Positions 43,001-55,900 of a stretch of DNA of 64,000 bases are shown piece after piece. The translations under genes were made by a program, and so were the position numbers. How positions within the stretch are numbered: the first letter of the stretch is position 1; each line of letters begins with the position of its first letter. The notes under the pieces were generated by a model. It saw only the letters and a list, made by a program, of their open reading frames with translations. It had not been told where the DNA came from and searched no databases. This stretch comes from Ahaetulla prasina (lineage: Eukaryota; Chordata; Lepidosauria; Squamata; Colubridae), in NCBI RefSeq assembly GCF_028640845.1, contig NC_080542.1:15901283-15965282 (forward strand), in the 5' to 3' direction.

Positions 43001-43863
43001 CTGGCAGCCAGCACTCACAAGAAGTAGCCTGCAATACTGCATTCTAACCATTGCACCCCCACGGCTCTTTTACCACTAATTCTTCCCAACATAATTGCTT
43101 TCTCAAATGAATTCTCCCTCATGACATCACCAAAATGCAATTTTGTGATTTCCCCCCCCCACTTCTAGTGACATGAGCTCCAATCCTTCCTTGTGGGTCA
43201 TCTTTGCTAACCAAATAAATATGTGTCCAAGAGTGTAACTACAATAAATTACACTTATTAGTTCATAAGATTATTTACCAAAATGTTCTACCTGTAAATG
43301 AATACTTTAATTTCAACCATAATAATACAAGGGCCATCAATAGATTTAAACTCAATGTAATTTGCTCTAATCTTAATTGTAGGAAATATGACTTTTGCAA
43401 CAGAGTAATAAATGTCTGGAACAATCTACCTGAACCTGTTGTTAGTCTCTCTAATCCCCATACCTTTTACCGTAAACTGTCTACCGTGGATCTTTCATGT
43501 TTTTAAGAAGTCCCTAAGGGAATGTGCATAAGTGCACCAGCGTGCCTACCGTCCCTGTCCTATATTCCCTAATTATACGTAATTGTTCTATCTGTTTATG
43601 GCTATGTTTTGCCAATTTATATCCTTTTTTGTGTGTGCCAAATTTTTTTCATGTGTCCATGTCTGTGTCTACTCTGTTACTTGTTTTCTTGTATTTGTTG
43701 ACAAATAAAATAAATAAATAAATATGAAATAATCTGAAATTCACAGACATTGTGCCAATCCTATCATGCTATATACAGAATGGAACAATGATCAGGTTAG
43801 CTAGCCAAAAGAAGGTTTTCTCCTGCTAGACATCATTATTATTATTATTATTAATTATTATTA

Positions 43864-43929
<66 letters not shown>

Positions 43930-46900
43930 TATTAGATTTCTATACCACCCTTCTCCCGAAGGACTCAAGGCGGTGTACAGCCAAAATAAAAACAAACAAT
44001 ACAATATACAATTAAAACAAGAATTAAAAAACTTATTACACAATTGGCCTAAGACTTTAAAACATTTAAAATTCTAAAAACCCATTAAAATTCATAATAT
44101 AAAGTTAAAAACCAACAAAATTTAAGCCAGCCCCGCGTGAATAAATAAATGTGTTTTCAATTCGCGGCGGAAGGTCCGAAGGTCAGATATTTGGCGTAAA
44201 CCAGGGGGAAGTTTGTTCCAGAGGGTAGGAGCCCCCACAGAGAAGGATCTTCCACTGGGGGCCGCCAGCCGACATTGTTTGGCAGACGGCACCCTGAGAA
44301 GTCCCTCTCTGTGTGAGCGTACGGGTCGGTGGGAGGCATGAGGTAACAGAGGCGGTCCCGTAAGTACCCAGGCCCTAAGCCATGAAGCGCTTTAAAGGTA
44401 GTAACCAGAACCTTGAAGTGCACCCAAAAGACCACAGGCAGCCAGGCAGCCAGACATACCGAATGGTTATTCCGAACAAATCCTGTGGACTCTGCCGGCA
44501 GATTGTCCAGAGGTTTGAGGTTGGCAAAAGGTTTGGCAGCTCCCCACGATTCCAGGTAGCGCGTCATCCGGACCGAGGCCCTCATCATGAAGGTCTCACC
44601 TGGCGCAGGTGAGAGAATGTCACGAGAGCTTTCTTCTTCAGCCTAAATATCAAAGAAACCAGAAATGCAAGGAAGGCTCATCGTGAGTTGCAAATCTCAC
44701 TCTTGTTAGCGAAAACGTATCAACTCCCAGTTTTGAATGGCTTTCTGCGTAGTAAAATCATGTAGAAGGAGGACAGGATAACACTGAGATGGTGATAAAA
44801 TTCCTCAAGAACCCATTGGTAAAATCTAAAGCGGTTCGCTGGCTGCGCATGCGCGTTGCGCACCAAAAGCGTGCTGCGCAAGGACATGCATACTGCACAC
44901 CACACACCAAATGTGAGGTGCACGCATGCCAGAGGTGGGTTTCATCAGGTTCTGACCAGTTCTGGAAAACCGGTAGCAGAAATTTTGAGTAGTTCAGAGA
45001 ACCAGTAGTAAAAATTCTAACTGGCCCCGCTCCCATCTATTCTCTGCCTCCCAAGTCCCAGCTGATCGGGAGAAATTGGCAGTAACCTTCACCTGGAATG
45101 GGGAGGGAATGGAGATTTTATAGTATCCTTCCTCTGCCACGCCCACCAAGCCATGCCAGGCCCACCAAGCCACGGCCACAGAACCGGTACTAAAAAATTT
45201 TGAAACCCACCACTGACACGTGCAGTACGTGGCAAAAGGAGGCATGGGGTAAGTAGAATAGCATGCGGGAGGTATGTGATCAGCTGTGGCACACAATCTT
45301 TGTTCATTACTCTTAAAATATTTTTTTTACAACCTATTCTGGTTAGCCATCACTGAGCTAGTATATCATAAAAATTGAGGTTTATCGTAAATTCAGCCCT
45401 TATTGTGCTTAGAAGATGCAGATGATATTAGGAAAATATTCAACCCTATTGATAAAAGCAACTTCCTTGTTGTAGGAACTTGAATTTGATATTGGTTCCA
45501 TCTAGCCGTTATTATGTCATGCAGATCTCTAACACTGAGTATCTTCCAATTGTGACTTCTTGGAAGGACCGGAAAGTGACATAGGTGACAACTTTTCCAT
45601 ACAGGTAGTCCTTGACTTATGACCACAATTGAGCACAAAATTTCTGTTGCTATGCAAGACAGTTGTTAAGTGAATGTTGTCCCATTTTGCGACCTTTCTT
45701 GCCTCTGGAGCCTGGGGAGAACAAAAAACCAGTCCCACGAGAAGTTGGGAAATGGGCCATTTCTGGCCTCTGAGAGGGTGGGGAAGGTTGTTTTCACCCT
45801 CCCCAGGCTCCTAGAAAGCCTCTGGAGTCTGGGGAGGGCAAAAATCAGGCCTACTGGGCCCACCATGCCATTGCGTGCCAAAAGCGGGGGGAGTGCAGAG
45901 GGTCACGTGTGCATGCATGGGGGGGGTGCATTGAATTATGGGTGTGGGTACATGCGTGTGTGACACACACCCCCCCGCACTCCCCCCCCTCGCTTTTGGC
46001 ACATGATGGCAAAAAAGTTAGCTATCACTGACAAAGAATGAATCCACTGGGCTATAAAGTTGTTTGGAAGCTTCTTACTCTGGGATCAACAACTAAGAAT
46101 GTCTTGATGCGGTTCTCCCTCAAGTAAGAGTCTCGCACACAGCAAACTTCCTCCACGTTGTACATTCCACCCAGGTGCGAAAAGGTAGCTTCTGTGATGT
46201 GAACTCTCCTGAAAGAGAAATGTTGCAGTAATGAGACCACAAATTACTGTCCTCTGTACAAAATCCATTTTTTCACTGAAGGTCAAATCCAAAATAGATT
46301 ATTAATGTGGATCACTAGACCTCTGAATTAGGCCCATCCAGTTCAGAAAGTTAATTTATCCAGTAGAATACAATAATATATAATTATCTGGTCAGGGTGG
46401 TGATGGCCAGTTCAAGATTTAATCCAAATTGATGATCCACATTGGGAAGCTGATTAAATCTAGAGATCCGGTTGGATCAGCTTCAAATCTGCTTGCCAAA
46501 TAAAATCTCTGGGAGATCGAATGACCTTCAAGGTTCCTTCCAACTCTTGTTATTCTGTTAGGTTGCTCCTGTGTTTTACACATTTGCACCTTTGCTTGTG
46601 CTGTTTCACTTTTCTCCTCTTGGGGGCAGCACTGTCCATATATTTCAGTCAAATTCTGAGAAATCCAGAGGAGAATTCTTACTCATTTTGCTAGATTGGC
46701 TTTAAGCGAAGGCACAAATACTTTTGAAATAAGACATAAAAAAAAATAGCTTACTTTATTGGAATAGTTATAGCAAAGGGGATAAAGTAGCCAACCACAG
46801 GTGATAAAAGTTGATCAACTTTTAATCTGATCAATTTTTTTTTTAGTTCTGAAGGGGAAAAAAAAAAATCAACCCTTGCAGATACTAAATCTGGCCATTT

Positions 46901-49900
46901 AGAATCAGATGAGTCCCACTCTCTCAATTGTATCCAGGGATGGGCTTTAAAAATTTTAGCAAGGACTTCTCTGCCCAGTTGCTGGGTGGGCGTGGCCATG
47001 GTGGGTGTGGCCTAGTCGACCTCCTGCACCATGGTGGTGGTGGTGGGAGGATTTTTTGCCCTTCCGGGTCCCAGAAGCCCTTCTCAAGCCTCCGGGAGGG
47101 TGAAAACAGCCTCCCCAGGCTCCGGAGGCCCTCTGGAGGCTGGAAACAGGCCCATTTCTGGTCTTCCTGAACTTCCGGTAGGCCTGTTTTTCACCATCCC
47201 CAAGTCTCCGTGCGTGCCCTGCACTTAAAGGTAAAGGTTCCCCTCGCACATATGTTCTAGTCGTTGCCGACTCTAGGGGGCGGTGCTCATCTCCATTTCA
47301 AAGCCGAAGAGCCAGCGCTGTCCGAAGACGTCTCCGTGGTCATGTGGCCGTCATGACTAAACGCCAAAGGCGCACGGAACGCTGTTACCTTCCCACCAAA
47401 GGTGGTCCCTATTTTTTCTGCTTGCATTTTTATGTGCTTTCGAAACTGCTAGGTTGGCAGAAGCTGGGACAAGTAACGGGAGCTCACCCCGTTACGCGGC
47501 AGCACTAGGGATTTGAACCGCTGAGCTGCTGACCTTTCGATCGACAAGCTCAACGTCCTAGCCCCTGAGCCACCACGTCCCTACACTTACCTGCATCCAA
47601 AAAGGGGCCGTGTGGGGACTCCGGGGAGGGGAGGGGAGGGGTGGGTGGGGCCAGCCAAGAGTGGAATTGCACAGAATCTTAACTAGTGGTTCTCCTGAAC
47701 AGTTGAGAACCCCCAGCAGCCCACCCCTGATTGCATCTATCTTCACCATCTTTCATCAGGACCATATTACTACCTCCAACCCTGATAGTAGATAGTACCA
47801 GGAGATGAATGGAGATTTATTTATTTTTTGTCACAATGGTATATATAAGCATAAGCATAAAATAACTATACGAATATAAGCATGTATATAAGTATAAGCA
47901 TGAAATAATTATACAAGTTGGATACAATCAAGGGGAACATTAGGACAGGATCGGTAGGCCCGCTTGTGGTCTTATGCTCAAGCCTTACAGACCTCTTAGG
48001 AATGGAGTGAGGTCAATAGTAAATAGTTTTTGGTTAAAGCTATGGGGATTTTGGAAAGAGACCACAGAGTCAGGTAGTGCATTCCAGGCATTAACAGCTC
48101 TGTTACTGAAGTCATATTTTCTGCAATCGAGTTTGGAGCGGTTCACATTAAGGTTAAATCTATTGTGTGCTTGTGTATGGTTGCGACTGAAGCTGAAGTA
48201 GTCTTCAACAGGAAGGACATTGTAACAGATGATTCTATGAGTTAAGCTCAGGTCATGCTGAAGGCGGCGGAGTTCTAAATTTTCTAAGCCCAGCATTTCA
48301 AGCCTGGTGGCATAAGGTATTTTGTTGTAATCAAAGGAGTGGAGAACTCTTCTTGTAAAATATTTCTGGACATGCTCAATTGTATTAATGTCTGAAATGA
48401 GGTGTGGGTTCCAGACAGGCGAGCTGTATTCAAGAATTGGTCTTACAAATGTTTTGTATGCTCTGGTTAGTAGTGTAATATTTCTGGAGAAGAAGCTACA
48501 TAAGGTTAAGTTTACAACTCTTAAAGCCTTTTTTGCGATGTAGTTGCAATGGGCTTTGGCACTTAAATCATTTGATATGAAAACTCCAAGGTCTTTAATG
48601 GGATAAGGTTCATCTACAAGGTAATGTCCATCAAGCTTGTATTTAGTGTTCAGATTCTTTTTTCCAATGTATAAGACAGAGCATTTGCTGGTTGAGATTT
48701 GGAGTTGCCATATTTTTGACCATTCCGACACAAAGTCAAGGTCTTTTTGAAGGGTAGCCGTATTGTTGGCAGTGTTAAATAGTTTAACATCATCAATGAA
48801 GAGAACACAATTACTTATAATATGGTCAGAGGTCGTTAATGTATAATATGAAGAGTGTTGGTCCTAGAATGCTGCCTTGGAGGACACCGCTATTGACAGG
48901 AGCAGGATTTGATAGGGCACTTCCTATTTTGACCACTTGTTGTCTGTTACATCTCTATCTCACCTTTCTTTGGGAAGATCCAAGACTGTAAAAAAAAAAA
49001 CAACCCAGTGGAATCTTTACATCTGCTTCTTCTCCTTTGGTTATCTCACACAACAATCTCACAAAGGAGCACCTCACTTCCCCACTTCAAGCCAGTTATT
49101 TTAGGGACACACACACCCCCAAGAGAAAATTCATCCAAGGAGTAGGATGAAGTTGTTTGGGTTCAGATGAAGACAGTTTCCAGCTCTTGGTGTTCTTTGG
49201 GGAGGCTCCTATCATGTTCCCCATGTGATTTGCGATTGTGGTGACATGTGATTGTGATGGCATGCAGACAACAACACATAGATATACTTGTTGTCCCAAT
49301 CAGTGTAAACTTGAGGATCTCATGACAATGTGGCAGAACGTAATTAATATTGTTAGTTACTGGGCAAGATCTGTTTAATTTGTACATGTTTTAATTTTGT
49401 ATTTTATATTTTACATTTTAGGTCATGTAGTATGCCTTACTTTAATTGTGATGCTTCTGATACTAATAAATGAACAAGCTCTTGGTATCTAGCAAAAAGC
49501 CAGGATTGGTCTCATTCATGGATAGTATTCACTTACCTTTGCTACCGGTTCGCAAATGTGACCTCTATGCATGCTCAGGGCCTTCCACGCATGCACAGAT
49601 CGTCAAAAATGGGATGTGATGACATCCGGATGGAGCCTCTCACAGTTACCAGTTCACCTGAGCCGGGTAGAACCAGCTGAATACCACCACTGGTTCTTTT
49701 AGCCCAAGATGGGGTTAACTTTCCAAGAAGATAAAAAAACGTCTATAGAAATCATGTGTTGGAGAAAGAATTCTTCCATAGGAAAACTCTCCAAATGAAT
49801 CACACATATAATAACCTTGCAGAGTGGATTGGACTGTGGGCCTAAGAAACTGTGGATGGATACGTGAAACCAGAGTTGTTCATTTTAGTACCACTAAAAA

Positions 49901-52900
49901 TGGTGCTAAGGGGACGGGATGGCTCAGTGGCTAGGACATTGAATTTGTCGATCGAAAGGTCGGCAGTTTAGCAGTTCGAACCCCCAGTGCCGCGTAATGG
50001 AATGAGCTCCCGTTACTTGTCCAGTTTCTGCTAACCTAGCAGTTCAAAGGCACATAAAAATGCTAGTCGTAAAATAGGGACCACCTTTGGTGGGAAGGTA
50101 ACAGTGTTCTGTGCGCCTTTGGCATTTAGTCATGCCGGCCGCATGACCACGGAGACCTCTTCGGACAGTGCTGGCTCTTCGGCTTTGAAACAGAGATGAG
50201 CACCGCCCTCTAGAGTCAGGAACGACTAGCACATATGTGCAAGGGGAACCTTTACCTAACAATGATGCCTGTTCACTAGCAACACTTCTTCTTCCTCAGG
50301 AAAAAAAATAAATAAAAACAGTCTAGTTGCCTTTTGAAAAAGCACCTTTGAGACAACTATAACCTGGATGACTGGGAATCTCCACAGACCATAACCAAAA
50401 GCACATAAACTTAATTGTAATGTTCACTGCAATTTGTTTCCATGTAATTGGCATCCAGTAGAAATCACAGTAATTTTCTGTGTATCCTAAGATACAGTGC
50501 ACAATTTGTGTTATTCGCATAGTGACCCCATCGTGTTGTGGTGTCACTTGCCCCCTTTTCCCCTCCCCCCACAAATTCCTGAATCTGAGTCACTAAAGCC
50601 CACATTCAAAGCTAAGCCAAAGACATAAACACCTTCTGTGATATTTGGGAGCACACCCTCTGATTCCTCTCACCCTGGCACGCCTCCTGCCTCCATGTGA
50701 TTGGCTAATGTCACATCATCAGACCAGACATCATATTGCCACTTTTGAAGACCAATCACCCCACACAGGACATTTCCCGAATGGACTCCAACTCTCATAT
50801 TGATGTCCACTCCGGTGGCGTCACGCAGCTTCCTGAGGGGGGGAAGAAATGGAACATAGTGTTGTTCTATTTCGTTAAGCAATCTGAGCCAAGATTCTTA
50901 AAAAAGTTTACATATCCATGCTTCATTAGATAGCAGCGCCCAACCAATGCAGGCTGATATCCAAAAGCTAAGCAGAGTTGGAATTCATAGTTGGAAATCT
51001 TAGCTCTGGAGGGTAAACGCCACTCATAGAAAATAAATTCAGACTAGAACAATGGCAAACTAGGCGTATTTTTTGGGTAGTATATATATATAAGACGCAC
51101 CTTAGTTTTTGGGGAGGAAAATAAGAAAAAAGTTGATTGGCAGGTAGATCGGCCTCCCTGAATACCCCCAATCAGCTGTCTCCAGAGGTGAATTTTAGCA
51201 ACAGGTTCCTTAGTTGTGAGCTCTGTGCCTTGCCTTTTTTTTTTTTTTTTTGGCTTTTTTTTCTGCCTCTAAAAGCCTCTGAAACAGAGCTTCAAAAAAA
51301 AAAAAAAAGCCTCTGAAGCTCTGTTTGGGGGCTTCTTTTCTGTAGGGGCTTTTTTTCTGCAGCTCTGTTTGAGGGCTTTTTTATGAAGATTCATTTCTGA
51401 TGCTTTTTCGGCTTCTGAAACCTCTATTTGAGTAGATGGGTGGGGCTACATTCAGAGTATAAGACACACCCAGATTTTCACCATCTTTTTTAGGGGAAAA
51501 AGGTGCGTCTTATACTCCAAAAAATACGGTACTTCTGTACGAAGAGAAGAGAAGAGAAGAGAAGAGAAGAGAAGAGAAGAGAAGAGAAGAGAAGAGAAGA
51601 GAAGAGAAGAGAAGAGAAGAGAGACTAGTCTAGACTAGAAAGAACAAAACAGAACAGAACTCGTTATTGGCCAGGTGTGAGTGGACCAACAAGGAATTTG
51701 TCTCTAGTACATAAGCTCACAGTGTGCATATAAACAGCAGGTAATAGGTCATAGATCATAATCATAGTTATAAACATTAATCATAAGTTACAAACAACAA
51801 AATTATTAATTATTACTATTACAGGTAGTCCTTGTCTTACAACAGTTCATTTAGTGACCGCTTGAAGTTACAATGAAAATTACACTGAAAAGAAAGTGAC
51901 CTATGACCCTTTTTCACACTTATGACCATTGCAGCATCCCCATGGTCACGTGATCAAAATTCAGATTGGTAACTGACTCATATTTATAACAATTGAAGAA
52001 TCCCTGATGTCACGCAATCACGTTTTGTGACCCTCTGACCAGCAAAGCTAATAAGGAAGCCAGATTCACTTAAAAACCATGCCGTTACTTTAGCAACTGC
52101 AGCGATTCACTTAACAGCTGTGACAGGAAGCATCACAAAATGGGGCAAACCTGATTTAACAAATGCCTTGCTTAGGAACAAAAAGTTTGGGTTCAATTGG
52201 GGCTATAAGTCAAGGACTACCTGCATATAAAAACATGGAATTGGTGGTGACGTCAACATCCCTGACTCAAAGGAAATTTTTATCTAGATCTTGTGGGTTG
52301 TTGTTGTTGTTTTTTCATTCAAACTTGGCAACGTTAAGATGTGTGAACTTCCCAGCATGCCAACTGGGAAATTCCAGGAGTTGAAGTCCACATATCATAA
52401 AGTTGCTATGAAAAACATTGATCTAATTAATAAGTAGTCAGGAAAGCAGATAGAGACAGAGATATAGCATTCTGCAAGTATTAGCAGCAACAAGAACCAA
52501 TGGAATGATGACATAGAATTTTCTATTTCCCTGCTTGGAAACAGAAAGTCTTCAGTAAGTTATAACAACATGAAAAGTAGTGGCCAAAATTTGTGGAAAA
52601 CTTTCGGGAAACCTGTATTTTTGAGGTTTGATGGCTAATAACACTTTTTTTTTTTTTTGGAATGTAGGAAGTTAGCACCCATCCCCCTCCTAAAAGAATG
52701 AAATATTTTAGAAAATATTAAAAAGGCAGAATATATTTCCCTGGATAAGAAATGGAGAAACATGTTTTAAGGACAAAGCAGCTTCCTGCAGCTTCCTGCC
52801 TCGCCCAACCTTTGTCAATGGGCCAGAGACAGAAACTCATTCTCCCCACCTTTGTCAATGGGACCGTCATCTGCAACACAATAGGACCCATCTAGCAACA

Positions 52901-55900
52901 GAAACTCACCACATGGCACCTGGGAAGATTACATCAGCCAGCAAGGCTAGCTAAGACCCCCACCCCCTGGGAGTCTGATAACCAATCAGGATACTCTTCC
53001 TGTGCCCCGGGAAGTTCAAAGCTTAGCGAGAGCATAAAGCCAGGGCGCGCACAGGACCTTGCCCTTTTTTCTGTTCAGGAACTCAAGCCATATGATCCTG
53101 ACCACCATTAAACCATCTTTCCAAGCAGTCTCCATGTTTCCAGTGTCTTTTTCCCCACTTGGAACTGAACCCAGGTGGACGTTTCTTCCAACAGGAAGTT
53201 TCAAGAGAATCATATTTCACTTCTGGAATCATCTTCTAACTAACTCTTCTAATATCACTCCCATCTCAACCTCCCAAAGCATTTTTGTCTAATTAAAAAT
53301 ATCTACAATATCTCCAATTTAATTTATGGTGGGGTGGAGATTTCAAGCTGAATTTCCCCAACACCAAAGGCCTTTTGCTAGGCCAATAGAGCTACATTTT
53401 TTTCCTTCCTAGAAGTAGCATTACCAATATGAGAAATTCTCATACTTACTTGATGGACCGACACATGTCAAGTCCCATTTTGACGCAGTTAAGAGCATGG
53501 TTCGGCAAAGATACAGGTAATCCAGACACACAATAGTAGCAATCCCCTAAGATCTTGATCCTCATGCATTCATTATCCTATGGGGGTGGGGTGGGGGGTG
53601 GAAAACAGAAATATAATTCCATTCTGATGCCACCATTTTGGTCAACTAAACAGGAGGGATATTCAGTTTTGGTTTATAGACCACTCAGGGTAGCAAACAA
53701 ATTTTCAGAATGAAAATAGAATCTAAGAAGATAGAGCACATATTAAAATTAACCATAGCCAAGCCACAAAGACTGCTAAGAATGACACATCAACAGATTT
53801 GCAGTTTTTCTAAACTTTGAGAGAATGGAGGCCCAGTAAAGCTTTAGAAAAAGGACTCAAAGGTGCCTTTTTCAGAAGGCACTGAAAAAGTCTTTCTTGA
53901 TTTTTCTTTTGAAGATGTTTCGCTTCCCATTCAAGAAGCTACTTCAGCTTGGACAGGATAGTGGGGAATGGAAAGATTTATATTTCTTGCAGACAGCTGG
54001 TCATCTGCATCCTTTTAGAGGATGGTTGAAGCACTTGGAGGTTTATCTGTGTCCTCAAAGTCACCTGAGTGGTGCTCCTGGTTCCTGTAGTCTGCAACCT
54101 TAGGAGAAGGTCATCACAGAGGGCCTCTGTGGCTCAGACTGGTAAGACAGTCTGTTATTAACAGCAGCTGCCTGCAATTACTGCAGGTTCAAGCCCCACC
54201 AGGCCCAAGGTTGACTCAGCCTTCCATCCTTTATAAGGTAGGTAAAATGAGGACCCAGATTGTTGGGGGCAATAAGTTGACTTTGTATATAATATACAAA
54301 TGGATGAAGACTATTGCTTGACATAGTGTAAGCCGCCCTGAGTCTTCGGAGAAGGGCGGGATATAAATGCAAATTTAAAAAAAAATTCTGCGATGGACTT
54401 CTGACAGTGAGGAGAACTATACAGGGACGTGCTGAGGAGTTTAACGGTTATCTATACGATAAAATCGTTCAGCTTCGGGATAGTCTGGACCAAAATTGCG
54501 ATGATCCAGGCGAGATGACTGAGTCGCGTCTTGTTGAGGTGGTTTGGGATGAGTTTGATTCTGTAGCTCTCGAGGATGTGGACAGGCTGCTGGGGAGGTT
54601 ACATGCAACTACATGTTTCCTGGACCCGTGTCCCTCCTGGTTAGTACTGGCTATTCAGGAAGTGACACAAGGCTGGCTCCGGGGAATTATAAATGCTTCA
54701 TTGGTGGAAGGGGTTTTCCCTGCTGCCTTGAAAGAGGCGGTCGTAAGACCCCTCCTCAAGAAGCCTTCCCTGGACCCAGCTATTTTGGGGAATTACCGTC
54801 CAGTCTCCAACCTTCGCTTTGTCACGAAGGTTGTAGAGAGTGTAGTTGCATGGCAGCTTCCCCAGTACCTGGATGAAGCTATCTATCTAGACCCGTTCCA
54901 GTCCAGCTTCCGGCCTGGGCATAGTACGGAGACAGCTTTGGTCACGTTGGTGGATGACCTCTGGAGGGCCAGGGATAGGGGCTGTTCCTCTGCCCTGGTC
55001 CTATTAGATCTCTCAGCGGCTTTCGATACCATCGACCATGGTATCTTGCTGCACCGGTTGGAGAGTTTGGGACTGGGAGGCACCGTTTATCGGTGGTTCT
55101 CCTCCTATCTCTCTGACCGGTCGCAGACGGTGTTGACAGGGGGTCAGAGATCGTCCGCGAGATGCCTTACATGTGGGGTGCCTCAGGGGTCGATTCTCTT
55201 GCCTCTCCTGTTCAACATCTATATGAAGCCGCTGGGTGAGGTCATCAGTGGTTTTGGGGTGAGTTACCATCTGTACGCTGATGACACTCAGCTGTATTTT
55301 TCCACCCCGGACCACCCCAACGAAGTTGTTGAAGTGCTGTCCCGGTGCTTGGAAGCCGTACGGATCTGGATGGGGAGAAATAGACTCAAGCTCAATCCCT
55401 CCAAGACGGAGTGGCTGTGGATGCCGGCACCCCGGTACAGTCAGCTGCAACCGCGGCTGACTGTTGGGGGCGAGTTATTGGCCCCAATGGAAAGGGTGCG
55501 CAACTTGGGTGTCCTCCTGGATGGGCGGCTGTCGTTCGATGATCATCTGGCGGCCGTCTCCAGGAGGGCCTTTTACCAAGTACGCTTGGTCCGCCAGTTG
55601 CGCCCCTTCCTTGACTGGGATGCCTTATGCACGGTCACTCATGCTCTGGTTACATCTCGTTTGGACTATTGCAATGCTCTCTACATGGGGCTGCCCTTGA
55701 AGTGCACCTGGAGGCTGCAGCTAGTCCAGAATGCAGCTGCGCGAGTAGTAACGGGAGTCACTCGTTGCTCCCATGTAACACCACTACTACGCAGTCTGCA
55801 CTGGCTTCCTGTGGTCTTTCGGGTGCGCTTTAAGATTTTGGTTACCACCTTTAAAGCGCTCCATGGCTTAGGGCCCGGGTACTTACGGGACTGCCTGCTG

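Noticed and set aside
43861..44043. Poly-Asn protein frame on the minus strand
   Set aside because: It is the (ATT)n microsatellite read in one phase plus a LINE 3' UTR.
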